Numbered from the stretch's first letter, positions 6,990-14,577 are shown. The stretch: 43,576 nt of DNA from CAYOPE01 sp964405805 (GCA_964405805.1 CAYOPE010000004.1:1-43576); one strand, 5' to 3'. A program made the numbers and translations. Notes: generated from the sequence alone by a model not told the origin.

Positions 6990-7655
6990 ATGAAATTCGT
7001 TCAAGGATTATTTTACAAATTCTGGCAGAATTTTCTGGCTTGTTTTTCAGGAGTCAATCTGCTTTGGCATGCCTTAGCGATTGCATTAACTTATGTGATT
7101 GTGACGAGCGGCTTTGATTGGAAATATCACCAGCTGCTCGGACATGGCCTGATTTTTAATTTATTTTTTCCAGCAGCCATCTTCGGATTTTTGGTACCAG
7201 TGGTCGTGCCTGCTGTGCTGCTTATAAAAGGCCAGAGGAATCCTAAAATTTTAAACACTGCTTTTGCGCTGATCCAAGGCGAGTTTCTCGGCTGGCTGAT
7301 TTCTGCTTGCTACAAAGCTGTCACTGGGCGTGTGCATCCAGAATTGTTTGTTTCGCAAACCGCAGATATCAGCCGCGTGTTTCACTTTGGGTTTATGCGC
7401 GGCGGGATTTTCTGGGGCTGGCCATCTTCGCATACAGCAGTGGCGTTTGCCGGATCCTTCGTCATCTTAGCTCTATATCGTGAGTCGAGACTTATGAAAA
7501 TTTTGGCAGTCCTATACGCCATCTATATTGGCTTAGGCGTTTCAATCAGTATCCACTGGTTTTCTGACTTCGTAGCAGGCGCGATCATGGGCACAATAAT
7601 CGGTATCACAGTGGGAAAAAGTTTTAAAAAGAGACTTGAAAGTTTGAATTCATGA
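6990..7655 (+). CDS. PAP2-superfamily membrane phosphatase
   Basis: A 221-residue multi-pass protein with the three acid-phosphatase motifs: K-x6-R-x-H-P-like KAVTGRVHP (family K-x6-RP), PSSHTAVAF (family PSGH) and SISIHWFSDFVAG (family SR-x5-H-x3-D). Members hydrolyse lipid phosphates such as phosphatidate, or the undecaprenyl diphosphate also handled by UppP. The motif 1 and 3 variants (V before HP, no clear SR pair) are loose but recognisable. ATG 6990 was chosen over TTG 6984. A TAAAAT -10 lies seven bases upstream, so the message may be leaderless. It overlaps the CPBP gene by four bases (ATGA), so the two are probably co-expressed. Confidence 0.85.
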   Translation: MKFVQGLFYKFWQNFLACFSGVNLLWHALAIALTYVIVTSGFDWKYHQLLGHGLIFNLFFPAAIFGFLVPVVVPAVLLIKGQRNPKILNTAFALIQGEFLGWLISACYKAVTGRVHPELFVSQTADISRVFHFGFMRGGIFWGWPSSHTAVAFAGSFVILALYRESRLMKILAVLYAIYIGLGVSISIHWFSDFVAGAIMGTIIGITVGKSFKKRLESLNS

Positions 7656-8260
7656 ACCCCTGGCTTGAAATTTTTATAATATTTATTTTGCCAATACTAC
7701 TTTGGTATTTTGGTCTCGTTTCTATAAAATATCGATTTAGAGTTTTTGTGTTAATGAATATCGCTACGGTAATGATTGTATGGAAAGAACACTGGAGCTT
7801 AAGACAGTTTGGACTTCGAATTGATAATTTTTATGCTTCCACCGTTCCGTATATTTTGTTTACAATTATAGGGTTTCTCTTTTTATTTTTTCTTGCCAAG
7901 CTGCACAAAAGAGACATAGTTGACGAGCGGAAGACGAGCAACCATTTTATTTATTGGTTTATCATTCTCAGTTTTTCCCAAGAATTTTTATACAGAGCTT
8001 TTTTGATGCCTCGATTATTGGGATTGTTTTCTCCTGTGCTGGCAATAATAGTTAATACTTTTCTGTTTGGTATTTTACATATTATTTATCCCGAGTTAAA
8101 AAAGAATTTATTTATAATAGTGTTGGCTGGATTTGCCTTCGCGACCGTGTATTACTATTATCCAAACTTGATTCTAATAAGCATTTCTCACTCGATTTTA
8201 AATTACGTCGCAGTCATGTATGGCTATTTCAGTTTTTATAAAATAAAACAAACAATATGA
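7652..8260 (+). CDS. CPBP-family intramembrane metalloprotease (CAAX-protease-like)
   Basis: A 202-residue, about six-helix membrane protein. Active-site motifs appear in family order: QEFLYRAFL (family EExxxR, first Glu replaced by Gln), FLFGILHIIYP (FxxxH) and ISHSILNYV (HxxxN/D). In eukaryotes the family cleaves prenylated CAAX proteins; in bacteria roles include peptide maturation, bacteriocin immunity and membrane stress. The Glu-to-Gln change in motif 1 could weaken metal binding or reflect a subfamily. Translation is probably coupled to the upstream PAP2 gene through the ATGA overlap. Composition is strongly AT-rich, native type. Confidence 0.82.
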   Translation: MNPWLEIFIIFILPILLWYFGLVSIKYRFRVFVLMNIATVMIVWKEHWSLRQFGLRIDNFYASTVPYILFTIIGFLFLFFLAKLHKRDIVDERKTSNHFIYWFIILSFSQEFLYRAFLMPRLLGLFSPVLAIIVNTFLFGILHIIYPELKKNLFIIVLAGFAFATVYYYYPNLILISISHSILNYVAVMYGYFSFYKIKQTI

Positions 8261-8327
8261 TTGCTAGTAAGCGCTGAAGTTTTTTGGTATACTTCTCGCA
8301 ACACAAACATTAAACCGCTGAACTCAC

Positions 8328-8395
8328 CCTCTGTCCCGAGAAGTCGGGACATCTCTCCCGCAAACGGGAGAGAAAAAATAGAAAGATGACAGAGG
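8328..8395. repeat. Small palindromic element inserted in a cassette leader hairpin
   Basis: The ends are inverted CCTCTGTC (8328-8335) and GACAGAGG (8388-8395). Inside are two further hairpins, TCCCGA/TCGGGA and CTCTCCCG/CGGGAGAG, then an A run. The flanks (AAACCGC before, GCGGCTTTCTTTGTAGG after) match the uninterrupted leader at 3670, whose loop is only four bases, so this segment looks like an insertion into that loop. Confidence 0.55.
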
Positions 8396-8418
8396 CGGCT
8401 TTCTTTGTAGGGGGAATG

Positions 8419-8985
8419 ATGAACATGAAGAGAACTTCGAATCAGGATCACGCTCTGAACTTGATCCGCCGGATTTGCGCTCTGGAGACCTCGGCGCATG
8501 AAGACTCGATCGTGTTTCAGGTCAGGGACGTGGGCGCCGGAATGGGCAGTCCTGGGAACGCTGTGAAGCAAGGGGTTTTGGCGGCGCTGGTGGTCATGGG
8601 TTATATTCGGATCATTCAGAAGCCTCACTCCACGCTGAATATCTATGGCGCGACAAGAGAGTCTCTCCAACGTCTCGGGCAAGATATGCGGCTGTCGCAG
8701 TGGAATCAGCTCGGACTTCGTCCGTATACTTACATCGTGCACGCGCAGGTGCGGCTGTCAGAGAACGATTCGGTCCGCAAGTTCGCACGTGAGTGGAACT
8801 GCTGGACAGAAGTCCGATCAGCTGACCTGATTACGGTGAAAGTCGACGGCTTCGATACCTACTTCTTCGTGAACAGTCGGATGATCGGGGATGGTCCTCC
8901 GATTCATCTGTGCTGCGGTCTGCAGATCATCAAGCCGGATCTGATGGACCATTTCGACATCGACTGTCACTGGAAAGACGAGTAG
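8419..8985 (+). CDS. GC-rich cassette gene: 188-residue soluble protein
   Basis: No family recognised. The N-terminal part (about residues 5-80) is helical and winged-helix-like: 'HALNLIRRICALE', then 'VKQGVLAALVVMGYIRIIQKPHSTLNIYGAT', which could be a helix-turn-helix followed by a hairpin. The C-terminal half has alternating strands and several Cys residues (WNCW, HLCCGL, DCHW). Of three near in-frame ATGs I chose 8419, five bases after AGGGGG; 8416 and 8425 are alternatives. The upstream leader is homologous to that of the 3706 gene but carries an inserted palindrome. A GC hairpin terminator follows. GC-ending codons. Confidence 0.65.
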   Translation: MNMKRTSNQDHALNLIRRICALETSAHEDSIVFQVRDVGAGMGSPGNAVKQGVLAALVVMGYIRIIQKPHSTLNIYGATRESLQRLGQDMRLSQWNQLGLRPYTYIVHAQVRLSENDSVRKFAREWNCWTEVRSADLITVKVDGFDTYFFVNSRMIGDGPPIHLCCGLQIIKPDLMDHFDIDCHWKDE

Positions 8986-9001
8986 ATCATCGACATATGG
9001 C

Positions 9002-9043
9002 TGCGCTGGTGAACCTTTTCGGGTTTGCCAGCGTTGTTTTTTG
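9002..9043 (+). terminator. Cassette terminator after the 8419 gene
   Basis: GCGCTGGTGAACC pairs with GGTTTGCCAGCG around TTTTCG, followed by TTGTTTTTT. Confidence 0.85.
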
Positions 9044-9086
9044 TTCAGAAATTTGCTATAATATATTTGTTTTGTAGATAAACCTG

Positions 9087-9827
9087 ATGAAATCCAAATC
9101 AAAAAAACCAAAAACCTTTTTGGGCATGCGGCTGCATCCGGGGTGGACCGTGAAAAAAGGCAGCCGATTGGCTACCAAGCTTGTTAGTGCTACAGGAATT
9201 CCAGAAGCCTACTCTGAAACCACAGCGTGGTTTGCAGAAAGATTGATTTTGGCCGCAGTCTGCATCGCCACAGCTTCTTTTGCGTCAGGCGTTTTGTTTA
9301 CAGTTTACTTGTCAGAGCCGATCGGAAATAGTCAGGCCTATGATTATCTGGCCAGCAGAGCCGCAGTGGCCAAAGAGCAGTTTATAGACTTTGCTTCACC
9401 AATTTTTGAAAAGCTGCTTGCTGATAACTACGAAGACAAAATTAAAAAAGCTGAGCTCGACAAGCGTAAGCAGCAGATCAAAGAGTACTTGCTAGGCAAG
9501 CAGTCGCCATTCGCGCGTGATGATGACGCGCTAGCAGCACTTGCGCAATCGAAAAACATGAAGCTGATTCTAGCGATTTCGTTTGTAGAGAGCAATTTCG
9601 GCAAGCACTGCTTCTACTACAACTGCAGCGGCATCGGCGGGCCGAACCTTCGACGTTACGAAAGCTATGCTGAGTGGGTCACGGATTTTGATAATCTTTT
9701 AGAAAATCGTTATAAAGGTTTGCCACCAGAAAAGTTTCTCGGTCTGTATGTGCAGCCGGGTAGTCCCAACTGGCTTTATGGAGTGCGACAAATTTTAAAC
9801 GAGTTCAAAAAACAGGGGATCGGCTAA
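9087..9827 (+). CDS. Membrane-anchored glucosaminidase/lysozyme-like protein
   Basis: Predicted to cut the glycan strands of peptidoglycan outside the membrane. The 246 residues contain a basic cytoplasmic N-terminus, one membrane segment (about 50-72), a helical linker rich in Lys and Glu (about 95-150) and a C-terminal lysozyme-fold domain. Glu in AISFVESNFGKHC (about residue 168) fits the catalytic acid of the glucosaminidase family (PF01832), followed by the usual 'NCSGIGGPNLRRYESYAEWVTDF' type segment. CPR genomes often encode such short anchored forms. TATAAT lies about 30 bases upstream. No strong ribosome site. The fold is fairly secure; activity is inferred. Confidence 0.75.
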   Translation: MKSKSKKPKTFLGMRLHPGWTVKKGSRLATKLVSATGIPEAYSETTAWFAERLILAAVCIATASFASGVLFTVYLSEPIGNSQAYDYLASRAAVAKEQFIDFASPIFEKLLADNYEDKIKKAELDKRKQQIKEYLLGKQSPFARDDDALAALAQSKNMKLILAISFVESNFGKHCFYYNCSGIGGPNLRRYESYAEWVTDFDNLLENRYKGLPPEKFLGLYVQPGSPNWLYGVRQILNEFKKQGIG

Positions 9828-9899
9828 CTATTGAAAAATTTCTGAAAATTTGCTATAATATATATAGTTAATTTTTTGGAGGGGGAAACAAATATAAAT

Positions 9900-10016
9900 A
9901 TGGCAGATCAAATGCCAGGTTCAATGCCGATGCCTGAAGGTAAGATGTGTGCCGCATGTGGACACATGCATGGTAAGCCAGATGGTACGTGCGATTGTGG
10001 TTGCACTGTAAAATAG
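9900..10016 (+). CDS. 38-residue Cys-rich small protein
   Basis: A peptide with a Met/Pro-rich start (MADQMPGSMPMPEG) and a compact Cys/His C-terminus: C-x2-C-G-H-M-H then C-D-C-G-C. The six ligand-type residues within 20 positions suggest a tiny zinc- or copper-binding protein. TGCTATAAT lies upstream and GGAGGGGG about 15 bases before the ATG. A terminator follows ten bases after the stop, so it is a closed unit. The next gene also encodes a small protein with a His/Cys-rich N-terminus (GHMHDGCDCDYHHD), suggesting a shared metal. Function unknown. Confidence 0.6.
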   Translation: MADQMPGSMPMPEGKMCAACGHMHGKPDGTCDCGCTVK

Positions 10017-10025
10017 TTTTTGAAA

Positions 10026-10049
10026 GCCCGCCTTATAGGCGGGTTTTTT
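10026..10049 (+). terminator. Terminator after the Cys-rich small gene
   Basis: GCCCGCC-ttata-GGCGGGT followed by six T. Confidence 0.9.
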
Positions 10050-10096
10050 GTTTGACAAAGTTATATGGTATAATATAGACAAAATTAATACGTTAT

Positions 10097-10402
10097 ATGG
10101 CAACAAACAACAAAGAACAAAATGGGCATATGCACGATGGATGCGATTGTGACTACCATCACGACTATCATCGGCACTTTGCGATGCGCTGGGTGCTAGG
10201 GATTGTGATTCTCCTTTTAGTTTTCTGGTTGGGCATGAAGATCGGGGAACTGAAGGAAGTGGTGGAGAGCGGGTTTGGTTACGGGGGATTTCATAATATG
10301 ATGTACAAAGGCTATCCGGGGGCGGGCATGATGGAGTATTGGCAAACCGCAGTGCCTGGGTCTACAGGTTCGACAACCCCGAAAACCTCGACTAAAAAGT
10401 AA
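10097..10402 (+). CDS. Small membrane protein with His/Cys-rich N-terminus
   Basis: A 101-residue protein. The N-terminus holds a dense cluster of possible metal ligands (HMHDGCDCDYHHDYHRH, residues 11-27). One membrane segment follows (about 31-48, WVLGIVILLLVFWLGMKIG), then a Gly/Tyr/Met-rich region (GYGGFHNMMYKGYPGAGMM) and a Ser/Thr-rich tail. Similar Met-Tyr-Gly-rich tails occur in small CPR membrane proteins of unknown role. TATAAT (about 10068-10073) gives a short leader. No ribosome site is visible. Metal binding is inferred from composition only. Confidence 0.6.
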   Translation: MATNNKEQNGHMHDGCDCDYHHDYHRHFAMRWVLGIVILLLVFWLGMKIGELKEVVESGFGYGGFHNMMYKGYPGAGMMEYWQTAVPGSTGSTTPKTSTKK

Positions 10403-10475
10403 AAAGCTTGCCTTTTTATTGGTTGTGTGATATAATTATATTAACTGTTAATAACTTAATATTAAGAAACAAAAT

Positions 10476-10907
10476 ATGCAAAATAAGAATCGAAAAGGTT
10501 TCACCCTCATCGAACTTTTGGTGGTCATAGCCATCATTGGTATTTTGGCAGCCGTGGTATTAGTATCCCTAAACTCAGCCCGCCAGAAGTCTAGAGATGC
10601 TAGAAGACTTGCTGATGTCAGACAAGTCATGACAGCATTAGAACTCTACTATAACGATAACAATGGTTATCCCACAGCCACCTCAGGAGCCCCAACCACT
10701 ACAGATGGTTCTCCTGCCTGGTCAACCTACCTAGCCACCTGGCCCACTGTCCCTACCCCTGCAGATGGCACCTGTGGCAATGCTAATGCCTACACCTATG
10801 CTCAAACCTCTTCTGGAGCTTCCTACACCCTAGCCTTCTGTCTAGGAGCAGTCACTGGAGGCTACACAGCTGGTAGTCATACAGCTTCTCCATCAGGGAT
10901 ACAGTAA
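10476..10907 (+). CDS. Type IV major-pilin-like prepilin (copy 1 of a duplicated gene)
   Basis: A structural subunit of a type IV pilus. The 143 residues begin with a short basic leader cut after Gly (NRKG|FTLIELL) and the hydrophobic N-terminal helix with Glu5. A globular domain follows with a C-terminal Cys pair (GTCGNANAY...LAFCLG) that would close the D-region. From the leader Gly codon to five bases beyond the stop, 416 bases are identical to the gene at 19182; only the first few leader residues and the flanks differ. It lies outside the main pilus operon, with its own TATAAT upstream and a terminator downstream. C-ending codons differ from its neighbours. Confidence 0.93.
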   Translation: MQNKNRKGFTLIELLVVIAIIGILAAVVLVSLNSARQKSRDARRLADVRQVMTALELYYNDNNGYPTATSGAPTTTDGSPAWSTYLATWPTVPTPADGTCGNANAYTYAQTSSGASYTLAFCLGAVTGGYTAGSHTASPSGIQ

Positions 10908-10912
10908 ACTAG
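10497..10912 (+). repeat. 416-base direct repeat, pilin copy 1
   Basis: Identical base for base to 19200-19615 in a direct reading. It spans almost the entire pilin, including the stop and the following AACTAG. The identity stops abruptly at both ends. Confidence 0.95.
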
Positions 10913-10918
10913 ATTTTC

Positions 10919-10950
10919 AAAACCCGTCCTATTATCAGGACGGGTTTTTT
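10919..10950 (+). terminator. Terminator after pilin copy 1
   Basis: AAACCCGTCCT and AGGACGGGTTTTTT pair around ATTATC. Confidence 0.9.
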
Positions 10951-11022
10951 GATGCTTAATTTGACTTGATTTAAGAATAATTGGTATAATTAGATCAATC
11001 TTTCAATTTAGTTTGAAACAAA

Positions 11023-11466
11023 ATGAAAAAACTAATCAAAAATAAGGGTTTTACCTTGATTGAATTACTGGTGGTCATCTCGATTATCGGTATTTTGGCT
11101 TCCACTGTGTTGGTATCTCTAAACGGCGCGCGCCAAAAAGCCAGAGATGCTCGCAGAATTGCAGACATTAGACAAATTCAGACAGCTCTTGAGCTTTTTT
11201 ATAACGATAATAATAAGTACCCACTGCCGACCTCTGCGTCTACAGGCGGGCCTACCTCCACTGATGGCAATCCTAACTGGTCAACTTATGTGGCTATTTG
11301 GCCAGCTGCCCCTCTTCCGCCAGATGGCACTTGTGGCAGTTCGAACACATATACTTACAACCAAGAACTCAATGGCAACAGCTATACTTTATCCTTCTGT
11401 TTAGGTGCAGTTACAGGGGGGTATGCTGCGGGTTTCCACGTTGCCAGCCCCAGCGGTATCCAATAA
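11023..11466 (+). CDS. Type IV pilin-like prepilin
   Basis: A 147-residue pilin related to, but not identical with, the 10476 gene. It has a basic leader (MKKLIKNKG), FTLIELLVVISIIGILAST, an 'ARQKARDARRIADIRQIQ' helix and the C-terminal Cys pair (GTCGSSNTY...SFCLG) with ending SPSGIQ. The protein resemblance to copy 1 is high throughout, but the DNA is clearly diverged, so it is an older paralogue. It has its own extended -10 (TGGTATAAT, about 10981) and a long AT hairpin terminator. Such pilins are exported, cleaved by PilD (20530) and assembled by PilB/PilC. Confidence 0.93.
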   Translation: MKKLIKNKGFTLIELLVVISIIGILASTVLVSLNGARQKARDARRIADIRQIQTALELFYNDNNKYPLPTSASTGGPTSTDGNPNWSTYVAIWPAAPLPPDGTCGSSNTYTYNQELNGNSYTLSFCLGAVTGGYAAGFHVASPSGIQ

Positions 11467-11480
11467 TAGACCCTTAGTTA

Positions 11481-11540
11481 AATAGCCTGTTGGTTTACAA
11501 ATTTACCAAAATTTGATAAATTAAGTAGGCTATTTTTTAT
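11481..11540 (+). terminator. Terminator after the second pilin
   Basis: AATAGCCT (11481-11488) pairs with AGGCTATT (11527-11534), followed by a T run; the loop is long and AT-rich. It directly precedes tRNA-Ile. Confidence 0.65.
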
Positions 11541-11547
11541 TGTTTAA

Positions 11548-11624
11548 GGGCGACTAGCTCAGGTGGTTAGAGCGCGTCACTGATAATGACGAGGTCGATG
11601 GTTCGAGTCCATCGTCGCCCACCA
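11548..11624 (+). tRNA. tRNA-Ile (anticodon GAT)
   Basis: A 77-base cloverleaf: acceptor GGGCGAC/GTCGCCC, D-arm with AGCTCAGGTGGTTAGAGC, anticodon loop CTGATAA and T-arm GGTTCGAGTCC. CCA is encoded. In most bacteria this tRNA lies in the 16S-23S spacer. Confidence 0.95.
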
Positions 11625-11630
11625 GAAATT

Positions 11631-11882
11631 ATGCATATTTTTAGCGGGCTAATTGGCGTAGCCGTAGGCTTCGTCTTAATTAAATACTCAGTGCCCTTGA
11701 CTGACATGTTTGGAAAAGTAGAATGGGCTGAAAGAAACTTGCGTGGGGGATTAGCCGGCACTTATTCACTATACAAAATAGTGGGAGTGATATTTATCAT
11801 CTTGTCGCTGCTCTATATGTTTGGCTTGATTGGCATAGTACTAGGACCTCTCAGTAACGTATTTGGCGGCGTTAAGCAATAA
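11631..11882 (+). CDS. Small two-helix membrane protein between two tRNA genes
   Basis: An 83-residue protein with two membrane segments (about residues 3-20 and 47-72), joined by a loop containing 'KVEWAERNLRGGLAGTYSLYK'. This resembles small CPR membrane proteins seen near pilus genes, but I cannot name a family. The ATG starts six bases after the tRNA-Ile CCA, and the stop abuts the first base of tRNA-Ala, so the gene sits inside a tRNA transcript. No ribosome site. Whether it is translated from the processed tRNA precursor is unclear. Confidence 0.6.
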   Translation: MHIFSGLIGVAVGFVLIKYSVPLTDMFGKVEWAERNLRGGLAGTYSLYKIVGVIFIILSLLYMFGLIGIVLGPLSNVFGGVKQ

Positions 11883-11956
11883 GGGCCTTTAGCATAATGG
11901 TAGTGCGCTCGGTTTGCATCCGAGATGTGGGAGTTCGATTCTCCCAAGGTCCACCA
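11883..11956 (+). tRNA. tRNA-Ala (anticodon TGC)
   Basis: A 74-base cloverleaf: acceptor GGGCCTT/AAGGTCC, D-arm AGCATAATGGTAGTGC, anticodon stem CTCGG/CCGAG with TTTGCAT loop, T-arm GAGTTCGATTCTC, CCA encoded. It follows tRNA-Ile as in classic rRNA spacers. Confidence 0.95.
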
Positions 11957-11996
11957 AAAAGACTTTTTAAGATTGAAAGTTCTTTTTTGTTTGGAT

Positions 11997-12025
11997 TTGA
12001 CGATAAAGTTAATTTTCATTATAAT
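11997..12025 (+). promoter_or_regulatory. Promoter of the pilus operon
   Basis: TTGACG (11997-12002), 17 bases, TATAAT (12020-12025). The leader carries the perfect palindrome TGAGGATATCCTCA (about 12038-12051) before ATG 12070. Confidence 0.75.
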
Positions 12026-12069
12026 TTAGGAGCAATTGAGGATATCCTCAGTCCAAATCGCGAAACAAA

Positions 12070-13101
12070 ATGCTATTTTCTAAACCAAAAAGTCACCTTG
12101 GCGTGGATATCGGGTCTTCCAATATAAAAATTGTTCAATTGCGGGCAGAAGACAACAAATTTGTCCTCGAAACTTACGGTCTTGTGAATGTTTCTTACCA
12201 AATTAATAAGGACAATACAGCTTCAATCGCCCAGACAGCAGGACTTTTAAAAGAATTGATGGCTCGTGCGAAAACCACGACCAATAAAGTCGCAGCGTCT
12301 TTGCCCAACAGTTCGGTTTTTACTTCAGTCATCGAGATGCCGAAAATTCCAGAGAACGAACTGAAGTCAGCCGTCGAGTTTGAAGCCAAAAAATACATTC
12401 CATTACCGCTTGATGAGGTCGCTTTATCCTGGAGTGTGATTGAAGACAAGCGCAAACCCAGTACCACAGAAACGAAGATTAAAGTTTTACTCACAGCAGT
12501 CCCGACCGGCGTTATTGATAATTATGTGAAGGTATTTCAGATGGCAGAGCTTGAGCCGGAAGCTTTGGAAATAGAGTCTTTATCATTGATTCGCTCTTTA
12601 GTCGGGGAGGATCTAAATTCAATCCTCCTCATCGATATAGGTGCTAAAAATACTACAGTTAATCTGGTCGCCGCCGGGTACTTAAGAGTTACGAAAAATT
12701 TAAATGTTGGTGGTGATACGATCACTGCCAGTATCGCACAGAGTTTGTCCGTAAATTTTGCCCGAGCGGAGCAGTTTAAGAAAGATTTTGGTCTAAATAA
12801 TTCTAGTCAACAAATTCCTCAAGTTATGCGACCGATCCTAGATATCATAAAAAACGAGGCTCAACAGCTAATGAATTTGTTTGAGAGTCGAGGAGAAAAA
12901 ATCGACAAAGTATTGCTTTCAGGAGGCGGCTCGAAGCTCCCGTATCTAAAAGAATACTTTTCAGTCTTAGGAAAACCTGTACAGTTGGCCAATCCTTGGG
13001 GCCAGGTTATCTATGCTCAGAACCTCAAGCCAATTGTAGAGCCTTTGGGTCTAAATTTAGCAGTCGCTACGGGACTTGCCATGCGGCACTTCTCTCATTA
13101 A
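12070..13101 (+). CDS. pilM: Type IV pilus assembly protein PilM
   Basis: A cytoplasmic actin-like ATPase that couples the pilus motor to the PilN/PilO membrane complex. The 343 residues have the actin-fold signatures: phosphate loop 1 (LGVDIGSSNIKIVQL near residue 12), phosphate loop 2 (ILLIDIGAKNTTVNLV, about 190-205) and the adenosine loop (VLLSGGGSKLPYL, about 290). The length is normal for the family. It is the first gene of the operon, followed after 9 bases by pilN. The start has no ribosome site but lies about 45 bases after a good promoter, with a palindrome between. Confidence 0.93.
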   Translation: MLFSKPKSHLGVDIGSSNIKIVQLRAEDNKFVLETYGLVNVSYQINKDNTASIAQTAGLLKELMARAKTTTNKVAASLPNSSVFTSVIEMPKIPENELKSAVEFEAKKYIPLPLDEVALSWSVIEDKRKPSTTETKIKVLLTAVPTGVIDNYVKVFQMAELEPEALEIESLSLIRSLVGEDLNSILLIDIGAKNTTVNLVAAGYLRVTKNLNVGGDTITASIAQSLSVNFARAEQFKKDFGLNNSSQQIPQVMRPILDIIKNEAQQLMNLFESRGEKIDKVLLSGGGSKLPYLKEYFSVLGKPVQLANPWGQVIYAQNLKPIVEPLGLNLAVATGLAMRHFSH

Positions 13102-13110
13102 ACCAAAAAT

Positions 13111-13668
13111 GTGCAAGAAATAAACCTACTTCAAAATCGAGTTAAAGACACTAGCCATGTTTGGGAGCGACAGAGTAAGTTAATTCTGACTTTTTTGTCG
13201 ATTTTGTTAATTATTATCATCGGAGTCACAGCTATTTTGTTTCTACTCAATCGTTCACTAGCTAGTAAGACAGCAGTAGTGACAGAAGATAATCTTTCTC
13301 TTCAAAAACAATTATTGAGTCAGCAGAAAGATGTTGAGAATGGTAAGGCTTTTCAAGCACAGCTCGCGAACTTACGAGTTTTACTAAATAATCATATTTA
13401 TATCTCACCATTTCTAGACGAGCTTTCGAAATCAACTTATCAGAGAGCGCAGTACACTGGTTTGGATGTCACGACAGATGGCCAGGTTCATTTAGAAGGA
13501 ATAGTTTCGAACTACATTGATTTAGGAAAATTGCTTTTAGGACTATCGACTTCGTCGAAATTTAAAAACGTCAAACTTTTATCAGTCCAGCCATCATCCG
13601 GCAAAGACAATGCTTACACTTTTGCTTTGGAGATGAGTGCGACATCTGATATTTTCACGAAAAAATAA
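13111..13668 (+). CDS. pilN: Type IV pilus assembly protein PilN
   Basis: An inner-membrane protein that binds PilM through its short cytoplasmic N-terminus and pairs with PilO. The start is GTG: (V/M)QEINLLQNRV contains the INLL motif that docks into PilM. One membrane segment (about 22-45) is followed by a coiled coil (about 50-90) and a small ferredoxin-like domain. Total 185 residues, typical. Gene order pilM-pilN-pilO is the classic one, and the gaps of 9 and 2 bases imply co-translation. Sequence similarity is weak in this family, so the name leans on order and topology. Confidence 0.88.
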   Translation: MQEINLLQNRVKDTSHVWERQSKLILTFLSILLIIIIGVTAILFLLNRSLASKTAVVTEDNLSLQKQLLSQQKDVENGKAFQAQLANLRVLLNNHIYISPFLDELSKSTYQRAQYTGLDVTTDGQVHLEGIVSNYIDLGKLLLGLSTSSKFKNVKLLSVQPSSGKDNAYTFALEMSATSDIFTKK

Positions 13669-13670
13669 TC

Positions 13671-14231
13671 ATGCCCCAAACATCATTTAGATCATTTGCC
13701 ACTACAGCGACCATTCTCATCATAGCCTTGTTATGGGCAGCTTATTTTGTCACTGTACCGCAGTGGCATAAGTATCAGGATTCAAAGCAAGCTCAGCTCA
13801 CAGCCGAAAGTGACAATGGTAACTTGAAGTTAGCTCTGTCTTCTCTGCAAGGCTTTATCGATTCATATCACCAGCAAACGAAAAATGTATCAACTGTCAA
13901 TGCTTCACTACCAGCAAAGTCTGAAGACATGGCGAATTTTACCGCTAGTATTGGAGGGTTGGCTCAGGCTAGCGGAGTTGTACTTTCTGACTTTTCGATT
14001 GAAGGAGATAGCAATGTTTTAAGTCGATTCAAAAAAACACCTTTGGAAAATTCCATTCAACCAGTAGCAATTACTTTTACAGCCTCGGGAAGTTATCCGT
14101 CGTTTAAGGATTTCATCCTCCGGCTAGAAAATCATCAGCGCTTGGTTGACATTAACCACATTACCTTGCGACAAGATGAGAACGGACAGATTCAATACCA
14201 AGTCAGCCTTAAGACCTATTATCAAAAATAA
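13671..14231 (+). CDS. pilO: Type IV pilus assembly protein PilO
   Basis: The partner of PilN in the alignment complex. It has 186 residues: one membrane segment near the N-terminus (about residues 11-29), a coiled-coil stretch (about 40-75) and a C-terminal alpha/beta domain ending 'ITLRQDENGQIQYQVSLKTYYQK'. It starts two bases after pilN and ends two bases before the next gene. Assigned from topology, size and position between pilN and a pilP-position gene. Confidence 0.85.
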   Translation: MPQTSFRSFATTATILIIALLWAAYFVTVPQWHKYQDSKQAQLTAESDNGNLKLALSSLQGFIDSYHQQTKNVSTVNASLPAKSEDMANFTASIGGLAQASGVVLSDFSIEGDSNVLSRFKKTPLENSIQPVAITFTASGSYPSFKDFILRLENHQRLVDINHITLRQDENGQIQYQVSLKTYYQK

Positions 14232-14233
14232 AT

Positions 14234-14575
14234 ATGGATCCAAGTAGTCGAAAAAAAATCTACATTTTAGCGGGCATAATTGGTGTAATTGTGATTATAA
14301 TTGTTTGGATAGTGATGAGAGGAAAAAGCTCTTCTTCGAATTCGGTTCAGCCCCAGACTACAACTGAAACCGACAATTCTTCTCAAGTCTCAAACACACC
14401 GATCAGAAAGTCATCAGATGATGGGAGCTTCCCACCACCTGCAGTGTTTCCGTTATCAAAAACTTTAGATTTGCAGGTTTTGAATTCTACTGGATTCCAA
14501 ACTTTAAAGCCTTATGACACGATCAAGACCAATCCTTCTGACTTTGGTCGCGACAATCCTTTTAACCGATATTAA
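14234..14575 (+). CDS. Pilus-operon membrane protein in the pilP position
   Basis: A 113-residue protein with a single N-terminal membrane segment (about residues 10-27, IYILAGIIGVIVIIIVWIVM), a Ser/Thr/Gln-rich linker and a short conserved-looking end 'FQTLKPYDTIKTNPSDFGRDNPFNRY'. It occupies the place of pilP in proteobacterial operons, but lacks the PilP beta domain and a lipobox. A short anchored protein of this type seems to replace it in CPR pilus clusters. It could bridge PilN/PilO to another component; this is inference from position. Confidence 0.7.
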   Translation: MDPSSRKKIYILAGIIGVIVIIIVWIVMRGKSSSSNSVQPQTTTETDNSSQVSNTPIRKSSDDGSFPPPAVFPLSKTLDLQVLNSTGFQTLKPYDTIKTNPSDFGRDNPFNRY

Positions 14576-14577
14576 AT

